NCBI GenBank assembly: GCA_944325145.1
Contig: CALYDL010000015.1
Span: 1 to 52,116 of the forward strand
DNA length: 52,116 nucleotides
Direction of reading: 5' to 3'
Origin: Candidatus Gastranaerophilales bacterium
GTDB lineage: Bacteria; Cyanobacteriota; Vampirovibrionia; Gastranaerophilales; Gastranaerophilaceae
The first letter of the stretch is position 1, and each line of letters begins with the position of its first letter. The position numbers were made by a program, and so were the translations under genes. Under the pieces are notes generated by a model, which saw only the letters and a list, made by a program, of their open reading frames with translations, was not told where the DNA came from and ran no database searches. Shown here piece after piece: positions 47,090-52,116 of the stretch.

Positions 47090-47992
47090 ATGAGTTTAAG
47101 ATATGATGCGGGCGAAGTTATAACAGCAATGGTTACCCCCTTTAATGAAAAAAGGGAAGTTGATTTTGATGCTTTAGAAAAACTTGTTCGCCACTTGGTT
47201 AATTCAGGTTCTGATGCAATTTTAGTTGCAGGAACAACGGGTGAAAGCCCCACTTTAACCCATGAAGAAGAATATGAAATTTTATATCAAGTGAAATCTA
47301 CCGTTCAAGGTGCAAGAAAAGTTATTATGGGCGCAGGCTCAAATTCAACAAGAACAGCTGTTGATACAAGTAAAAAAGCCGTTGAACTTGGCGCTGATGC
47401 TATTTTATCGGTTGTTCCTTATTACAACAAACCGAACCAACAAGGAATAATTGAACATTTTAGCGCAATAGCCAAAGCGGTTGATATTCCAATTATTATG
47501 TACAATATCCCCGGAAGAACAGGTGTTAATATGACACCTCAAACGGCAGCATTTTTGGCTAAAGAATTTCCAAACATTGTTGCTCTAAAACAAAGTTTCC
47601 CTGATATGGATATAATAACGGAATTAAAATCTCTTTGCCCTGAAGACTTTGCAATTTATTGCGGCGATGACAGTTTAACATTGCCAATGTTATCTTTAGG
47701 CGCCCATGGGGTAATTTCAGTTGCATCTCATGTTGTGGGTGATGAAATTAAATCTTTAATCCATAACTACAAAGCAGGGCAAGTTAAAGCAGCAAGAAAT
47801 ATGCACCAAAAATTGTATCCATTATTCAGAAAGCTTTTTATGGCGCCAAACCCTGTGCCTGTTAAAGCTGTTTTATCAAGGTTAAAAATGATTGAAAACT
47901 TTGTAAGGCGCCCTTTGGTTGAATTAAACGAAATGGAAAGAGCCGAACTTTTTGATGTATTAAATTCGGTTTTAGAGAGCATTGGAAAATAA
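47090..47992 (+). CDS. dapA: 4-hydroxy-tetrahydrodipicolinate synthase
   Basis: A 300-residue class I aldolase-type barrel that condenses aspartate semialdehyde and pyruvate. Key parts are AMVTPFNEKREVDFDALEKL, the triad threonine in LVAGTTGESPTL, the tyrosine in IIMYNIPGRTGVNM, and the Schiff-base lysine in NIVALKQSFPD. ATG 47090 is chosen over an earlier one inside asd because AAAGGA lies at the right spacing. Last gene of the lysine operon. Confidence 0.96.
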   Translation: MSLRYDAGEVITAMVTPFNEKREVDFDALEKLVRHLVNSGSDAILVAGTTGESPTLTHEEEYEILYQVKSTVQGARKVIMGAGSNSTRTAVDTSKKAVELGADAILSVVPYYNKPNQQGIIEHFSAIAKAVDIPIIMYNIPGRTGVNMTPQTAAFLAKEFPNIVALKQSFPDMDIITELKSLCPEDFAIYCGDDSLTLPMLSLGAHGVISVASHVVGDEIKSLIHNYKAGQVKAARNMHQKLYPLFRKLFMAPNPVPVKAVLSRLKMIENFVRRPLVELNEMERAELFDVLNSVLESIGK

Positions 47993-47997
47993 ACATT

Positions 47998-48025
47998 AAA
48001 AAGCCCCTTTTTATGGGGCTTTTTT
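47998..48025. terminator. Bidirectional terminator between dapA and trxA
   Basis: AAAAAGCCCC and GGGGCTTTTT form a 10-bp stem with a 7-base loop, flanked by A and T runs; it lies between two converging genes. Confidence 0.88.
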
Positions 48026-48028
48026 AGA

Positions 48029-48352
48029 TTATAAATATTTTTGAACGTTTGAAATTATGTGAGATTTCGGCATTAGCCCCACAAGCGTTTCTTTTGCTTC
48101 GCCGTTTTGGAAAATATAGAGGCATGGAATGCTTGAAATCATAAAATCTGTTGCTGTTTTTGTGTTTTCATCTGTGTTTATTTTATAAACTTTAACTTTA
48201 TCTTTTAATTCTTCAGCAACTTCATCTAAGATTGGGCCCATTTTTCTGCAAGGCCCACACCATGGCGCCCAAAAATCAACAATTTTAACGCCATCACCAT
48301 TTAAAATTTCTTTTTCAAAGCTTGAATCATCCAATTCTATTGCATTTGACAT
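48029..48352 (-). CDS. trxA: Thioredoxin
   Basis: A 107-residue thioredoxin with the redox motif WCGPC in VDFWAPWCGPCRKMGPILDE, the conserved cis-Pro in MISSIPCLYIFQNGE, and usual length. It keeps cytosolic proteins reduced. The ribosome binding site AAGGAG and a perfect consensus promoter (TTGACA-17-TATAAT) suggest strong constant expression. It is divergent from nth. Confidence 0.96.
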   Translation of the reverse strand: MSNAIELDDSSFEKEILNGDGVKIVDFWAPWCGPCRKMGPILDEVAEELKDKVKVYKINTDENTKTATDFMISSIPCLYIFQNGEAKETLVGLMPKSHIISNVQKYL

Positions 48353-48385
48353 TATTGTTTCTCCTTATTTTTAAAAACTTTTTGT

Positions 48386-48414
48386 ATTATAATTTCATTT
48401 AAAATTGTTGTCAA
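48386..48414 (-). promoter_or_regulatory. Perfect-consensus sigma-70 promoter of trxA
   Basis: On the minus strand TTGACA (48409-48414) and TATAAT (48386-48391) match the consensus at all 12 positions with 17 bp spacing. The -10 overlaps a TATAAT on the plus strand (48388-48393) that may serve nth. Confidence 0.85.
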
Positions 48415-48425
48415 AAAGGTAAATT

Positions 48426-49076
48426 ATGGCAGATATTGATAATATAATCAAAGAATTAAAAAAAGATAATAAGGCACATAGGGTAGTTCAAACAGAGTTT
48501 GTAAAATTTATGGAAAAAGTTAATGACCCATATTTAGTTTTAATTTGCTGCATTTTATCTTTAAGAACAAACGACAAAACAACTTATCCAAGTTCAGTCA
48601 GAATGCTTGAACTTGGGAAAACCCCAAGTGAAATTTCAAAATTGGATGTTGAAACTTTAGCAAAGGCAATTTATCCTGTCGGTTTTTATAAAAACAAAGC
48701 GGAACAAATTATAGAATTATCTAAAATTTTAGTTGAAAAATATAATTCAAAAGTGCCAAAATCTATTGATGAGCTTATAAAATTCAGAGGTGTGGGCAGA
48801 AAAACAGCCAATTTGGTTATGACAAAAGGGTTTAATATTCCTGCAATTTGTGTGGATGTCCACGTGCATAGAATTACAAACAGATTAGGTTATGTTAAAA
48901 CAAAAACGCCCGATGAAACCGAAATGAAATTAAGAGAAATTTTGCCTGAAAAATATTGGATAGATTTTAACACACTGCTTGTAACCCACGGGCAAAATGT
49001 TTGCAAACCCATAAACCCAAAATGCGAAATTTGTTCAATTAAAAAATATTGCAAAACCTACCTTGAAAATTTTTGA
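48426..49076 (+). CDS. nth: Endonuclease III
   Basis: A 216-residue base-excision repair glycosylase/AP lyase for oxidised pyrimidines. The helix-hairpin-helix with catalytic Lys is FRGVGRKTANLVMTKGFN, the catalytic Asp is in AICVDVHVHRITNRLG, and the C-terminal 4Fe-4S site has the C-x6-C-x2-C-x5-C spacing in VCKPINPKCEICSIKKYC. Length is standard. Its end overlaps the end of folE2 on the other strand by 19 bases. Confidence 0.96.
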   Translation: MADIDNIIKELKKDNKAHRVVQTEFVKFMEKVNDPYLVLICCILSLRTNDKTTYPSSVRMLELGKTPSEISKLDVETLAKAIYPVGFYKNKAEQIIELSKILVEKYNSKVPKSIDELIKFRGVGRKTANLVMTKGFNIPAICVDVHVHRITNRLGYVKTKTPDETEMKLREILPEKYWIDFNTLLVTHGQNVCKPINPKCEICSIKKYCKTYLENF

Positions 49077-49849
49077 TAAGCCCAAGCGTTGTGGTTATGA
49101 ATTGATTCTAAGGCTTCAATTTCAACTTCAAATTCGTTTATAATTTCATTATTTTGCAATTTTAAAACAACATCTCTTAAAAGGTCTTCTACAAATCTTG
49201 GGTTTTCATAGGCTTTTTCTGTTACGAATTTTTCATCTTCCCTTTTTAATAATGAATATAATTCAGATGAAGCAGATTCTTCAATCCATTGAATTAAATC
49301 TTCAAGCCAAATGTGGTTTTTTTCACTATATGAAACTTTTACTTTAACAAGTGCTCTTTGGTTGTGCGCACCATATTTTGAAATTTCCTTTGAACAGGGG
49401 CAAAGCGTTGTAACAGGAACTTTTACGCCTAAATAAAATTTATAATCATAGTTTGTGTAAATTCCTTCAAAATAAGAATCATAGCACATTAAAGATTTTC
49501 TTTTGCTGACAGGCGCTTCTTTTTCAATAAAATATTTAAAATCAAATTTTGCATAAGCAGAACTTGCATTTAATTTTTTTCTAACTTTTAAAAGAAGCTT
49601 TTTAATATCGACGCCAAGAAGGTTTTTTTCTCTTTCTTCTTCTAAAACTTCAACAAACCTTGACATGTGCGTTCCTTTAAATTGTTTTGGAAGTGAAACG
49701 CTCATTTTTGCTTTAGCATAAACGGTTTGAGTTATATTTTCATCTTCTTCAGACTTCCTTTGAATAATTAAGGGGAGCTCAACATCTTTAACTCCCACTT
49801 TTTGAATATCAATATTTCTTGAATCTAATTGGTTTTGAACGTCATTCAT
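49058..49849 (-). CDS. folE2: GTP cyclohydrolase FolE2 (type IB)
   Basis: A 263-residue enzyme that turns GTP into dihydroneopterin triphosphate, the entry to folate and to queuosine. The N-terminus DSRNIDIQKVGVKDVELPL and the catalytic TTLCPCSKEISKYGAHNQRA identify the FolE2 type, which can use manganese instead of zinc. It is the last gene of uppS-rdgB-unknown-folE2, with only 2 bases between it and the gene before. Confidence 0.95.
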   Translation of the reverse strand: MNDVQNQLDSRNIDIQKVGVKDVELPLIIQRKSEEDENITQTVYAKAKMSVSLPKQFKGTHMSRFVEVLEEEREKNLLGVDIKKLLLKVRKKLNASSAYAKFDFKYFIEKEAPVSKRKSLMCYDSYFEGIYTNYDYKFYLGVKVPVTTLCPCSKEISKYGAHNQRALVKVKVSYSEKNHIWLEDLIQWIEESASSELYSLLKREDEKFVTEKAYENPRFVEDLLRDVVLKLQNNEIINEFEVEIEALESIHNHNAWAYQKFSR

Positions 49850-49851
49850 TG

Positions 49852-50208
49852 TTATATTTCTTTTTTCATCTCTAAAGATTGCAAGATTTTTAGTGCAGCT
49901 ATTCTTTGTGTTTTTGGGTCTGCATGCCTTAAAATTTCAACCGCTCTAAGCATTACAGGGTCGTTATCATACCAGCGGTTGCCTTTGCCGGCATATTGAG
50001 TAACCATTTCATAAATTCTTTCAATAACATCAGCTGCAACTTCTTCTTGAAGTTTTAAAATGTAATCTTGTGCTTCTTTTCTTTCATCGGGCGCAGACAG
50101 TCTTAAAAGTTCAAGCGCTTCTTTTAAAACAGGGTCTTTATCATACCAGCGCATATGCCCTTTTTCTTCATTATTATTTTCTTTGTTTTTTTCAAATTTA
50201 TCTTCCAT
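49852..50208 (-). CDS. Unknown protein with two RWYDxDPV repeats
   Basis: A 118-residue soluble protein built from an internal duplication. MRWYDKDPVLKEALELLRLS and, about 60 residues later, NRWYDNDPVMLRAVEILRHA align over about 20 residues, each followed by an Ala/Leu helix. The N-terminus is acidic and Asn/Lys-rich. There are no cysteines, membrane helices or catalytic motifs. It lies between rdgB and folE2 in a tight operon, suggesting a housekeeping-linked role. Family not recognised. Confidence 0.8.
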   Translation of the reverse strand: MEDKFEKNKENNNEEKGHMRWYDKDPVLKEALELLRLSAPDERKEAQDYILKLQEEVAADVIERIYEMVTQYAGKGNRWYDNDPVMLRAVEILRHADPKTQRIAALKILQSLEMKKEI

Positions 50209-50218
50209 TTTTTTGCCC

Positions 50219-50812
50219 TTAATTCAGATTGCTTTTAATCCATTTTATCATATTTAAAAGCGCTTGTCCTCTATGAGATAGTGTATTTTTCTCATCTTCC
50301 GATAATTCGGCCATGGTTTTATTTATTCCATCCACAATAAAAACAGGGTCATAACCAAAGCCGTTTGTTCCTTTTATGGAATGTGCAATTCTACCTTTTA
50401 CAATTCCTTTTTCTGTGTGCAGAATATTCCCTTCATTATCAACAAGACAAAGAGCGCAAACAAAGCGGGCATCTCTTTTGCTATCAAATTTTAAATTAAA
50501 TAAAAGCTTTTCAATTCTTTTAAGGGGGGTTTCAGCATATCTTGCAGAATGCACCCCGGGGCCGCCGCCTAAAAAATCAACACAGAGCCCTGAATCATCT
50601 GCCATAAAATACTTTCCCTTATTTGAAACTTTAGCAGCCTCTAATGCTTTTATTTTTGCGTTTTCTTCAAAAGTTTTACCGTTTTCATTCGGGTTAAAAT
50701 TTTCATTTACTAAAGGAATAAATTCAATATCAAAAGGTTTTGCAATTTTGTTCATTTCAAAAACTTTATGGGGGTTTGATGTTCCTAATATTATTGTAAT
50801 TTTATCCGCCAT
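50219..50812 (-). CDS. rdgB: XTP/dITP pyrophosphatase (RdgB/HAM1)
   Basis: A 197-residue enzyme that removes non-canonical purine triphosphates (XTP, ITP, dITP) from the nucleotide pool. Family parts are ITIILGTSNPHKVFEMNKIA, TFEENAKIKALEAAKVSN, ADDSGLCVDFLGGGPGVHSA and GTNGFGYDPVFIV. ATG 50812 (MADKITII) fits the family N-terminus; the earlier ATG 50851 adds a Lys/Glu-rich stretch that is still within uppS. It overlaps the end of uppS by 11 bases. Confidence 0.94.
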   Translation of the reverse strand: MADKITIILGTSNPHKVFEMNKIAKPFDIEFIPLVNENFNPNENGKTFEENAKIKALEAAKVSNKGKYFMADDSGLCVDFLGGGPGVHSARYAETPLKRIEKLLFNLKFDSKRDARFVCALCLVDNEGNILHTEKGIVKGRIAHSIKGTNGFGYDPVFIVDGINKTMAELSEDEKNTLSHRGQALLNMIKWIKSNLN

Positions 50813-51524
50813 ATCTTCTTTGCCTTTCTTTGAAGGCTCTAACAGCCTCAATTAAAGCTTCTTCGTCAAATTCGGGCCAATATTTTTTGGTTACATAAAT
50901 TTCAGAATATGCTATTTGCCATAAAAGATAGTTGCTAACTCTTAATTCGCCGCCTGTTCTAATTAAAAGGTCGGGGTCAGGAATATTTTTTGTGTATAAG
51001 AAATTTTCAAACAAATTAACATCAACTTCTTTTATTCCTGATTTTAAAATTTCATTAACCGCCGTTATAATTTCATCTCTTGCACCATAATTTATTGCAA
51101 TTTGAAGGTTTACGCCCGTATTATTTTTTGTTACTTCTTTTGCGTTCAATAAAACATCTTGCAAATTTTTGTTTAAGGCGGATAAGTTACCTATAAAGCT
51201 TATTTTAACGTTGTTTTCATTTAATTCTTTTGTTTCATTTTTCATTGTAATTGCAAGAAGGTTCATTAAAAAATCAACTTCTTCTTTTTTTCTGTTCCAG
51301 TTTTCTGTTGAAAAAGCGTACATTGTTAAATATTTTATGCCGAATTTATCTGCCGCTTTTACAACTTTTTTAAGGCTTTCAACGCCTTTTTTATGCCCCA
51401 TGGCACTTGGCAAACCTTTTTCTTTTGCCCAGCGTCTGTTGCCATCCATAATAATTGCAATATGAGTAAGGTTTGTTTCTTTAACTATATCTTTAATTTC
51501 ATCTTTCAATTCTAATTCAATCAT
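50802..51524 (-). CDS. uppS: Isoprenyl transferase (undecaprenyl diphosphate synthase)
   Basis: A 240-residue cis-prenyltransferase that makes the C55 lipid carrier for peptidoglycan and O-antigen. The first signature HIAIIMDGNRRWAKEKGLPS with the catalytic Asp, YLTMYAFSTENWNRKKEEVD, INYGARDEI and the C-terminal PDLLIRTGGELRVSNYLLWQ and YVTKKYWPEFDE are all present. It leads the operon with rdgB, the RWYD protein and folE2. Confidence 0.96.
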   Translation of the reverse strand: MIELELKDEIKDIVKETNLTHIAIIMDGNRRWAKEKGLPSAMGHKKGVESLKKVVKAADKFGIKYLTMYAFSTENWNRKKEEVDFLMNLLAITMKNETKELNENNVKISFIGNLSALNKNLQDVLLNAKEVTKNNTGVNLQIAINYGARDEIITAVNEILKSGIKEVDVNLFENFLYTKNIPDPDLLIRTGGELRVSNYLLWQIAYSEIYVTKKYWPEFDEEALIEAVRAFKERQRRYGG

Positions 51525-51658
51525 ATAAAACCTTTTAATTTATAAAAGCCAAACAATTATAAAATAAAATAAGCTTAAAATTAAGGGGGTAAAAAATTTA
51601 ATTTAATATTAGTTAAAATTAAGAGGTTCCATGAAAATCCTTATGGTAAATTTTAATT

Positions 51659-52116
51659 ATGAAATACGTTCCTTTGCATCTTCACACAGAATACAGTTTA
51701 TTAGACGGGGCAATAAAAATTCCCGATTTATACAAATTTGCAGCAGAAAACGACATGCCTGCAGTTGCAATTACAGACCACGGCGTTATGTTTGGGTGTG
51801 CTGATATGTTCATTGCAAAAAATGAACTTATGTCGCACATGTTAACTGATGATGTTCAAGAATTAAAGAAAAAAATTGAAGCGGTTAAACCAATTGTAGG
51901 CTGTGAATTTTATGTTTGCGACGGCGATGTGATAGAAGACAGAAGCAAAAAAATAATGTATCACTTAATTTTGCTTGCAAAAAACCAAAACGGCTATCAC
52001 AATTTATGCGAATTAAACTCAATAGCATCAACAAAAGCATATTATTATAAACCCCGTATAAACCATGAGATGCTTGAAAAATATAAAGATGACATTATTT
52101 GTTTATCAGCTTGCAT
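51659..52116 (+). CDS. dnaE: DNA polymerase III alpha subunit, N-terminal part only
   Basis: The frame opens at ATG 51659 and runs off the right edge. The first 152 residues are the PHP domain of DnaE: KYVPLHLHTEYSLLDGAIKI, VAITDHGVMFGCADMF, KPIVGCEFYVCD and LILLAKNQNGYHNLCELNSI. The LHLHTEYSLLDGA segment contains conserved metal-site residues of the PHP domain. No ribosome binding site is seen; TGGTAAATT ends 6 nt before the ATG and may be an extended -10, again suggesting a short leader. Confidence 0.93.
   Translation, partial: MKYVPLHLHTEYSLLDGAIKIPDLYKFAAENDMPAVAITDHGVMFGCADMFIAKNELMSHMLTDDVQELKKKIEAVKPIVGCEFYVCDGDVIEDRSKKIMYHLILLAKNQNGYHNLCELNSIASTKAYYYKPRINHEMLEKYKDDIICLSAC

Noticed and set aside
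1-52116. CRISPR array, prophage, integron or insertion sequence
   Set aside because: No regularly spaced repeats, phage structural genes, integrase or transposase were seen on either strand.

Overview
The window is AT-rich bacterial chromosome, densely packed with short gaps and many 1-20 bp gene overlaps. Gram-negative envelope genes (lpxB, lpxI, lptA, lptC) sit beside a homologue of LdpA, an Fe-S protein known from the cyanobacterial clock, a possible Tic20-like membrane protein, a type II-style prepilin and many unrecognised proteins carrying a short Ser-Phe-x-Gly motif. There is no photosynthesis gene. I infer a non-photosynthetic relative of Cyanobacteria, most likely a gut Gastranaerophilales (Vampirovibrionia, 'Melainabacteria') genome. 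That assignment rests on gene content, not on a marker gene. No rRNA, CRISPR array, prophage or intact insertion sequence was seen.

Layout. 1-3.8 kb: lineage-specific proteins (a truncated HExxH protein, a GNAT-like protein, an EF-hand/coiled-coil/CHAP protein) and tRNA-Ser(CGA). 3.9-9.4 kb: a minus-strand envelope operon lptC-lptA-lpxI-lpxB-pgsA-trmL-nnrD. 9.5-14.1 kb: two small unknowns, purB, a second HExxH protein, and ndk-tgt. 14.2-16.3 kb: an unknown gene, a GC-rich 53-bp direct repeat, a prepilin gene and a 592-bp gene-free stretch full of inverted repeats. 16.3-24.7 kb: pgk, small unknowns including a 48-residue membrane protein, an HD-domain protein, a Bax-inhibitor-like protein, aroF, a large membrane protein and a GshB-like ligase. 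24.8-33.5 kb: a plus-strand run TPR - small membrane protein - TPR - lysC - ldpA - tilS - hpt - AAA ATPase. 33.6-41.2 kb: a CHASE2-GGDEF protein, a Zn-ribbon protein, pdxA2-dtnK-ssb, and a GAF-GGDEF-HD-GYP protein. 41.2-52.1 kb: 5-formyl-THF cyclo-ligase, a HIT protein, two unknowns, a ferredoxin, the lysine operon dapB-asd-dapA, trxA, nth, the operon uppS-rdgB-unknown-folE2, and the start of dnaE.

How genes work together. lysC plus asd, dapA and dapB give the aspartate-to-tetrahydrodipicolinate part of lysine/diaminopimelate synthesis. lptC/lptA/lpxI/lpxB, pgsA and uppS serve outer membrane, phospholipid and peptidoglycan carrier synthesis. Two diguanylate cyclases and two HD-type proteins point to cyclic-di-GMP signalling, but each HD module lacks a different part of the usual active site. 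The PdxA/four-carbon-acid-kinase pair looks like sugar-acid (threonate or erythronate) catabolism rather than vitamin B6 synthesis.

The most unusual signals are: (1) a short SF[KTG]G-like motif near the N-terminus, or repeated internally, in at least eight otherwise unrelated lineage-specific proteins and not noticed in the housekeeping proteins; (2) LdpA in a non-photosynthetic setting; (3) the structured intergenic region at 15.7-16.2 kb; (4) several genes whose -10 box lies 6-9 nt from the start codon, which suggests leaderless mRNAs; and (5) a terminator hairpin whose 3' arm contains the next gene's ribosome binding site.
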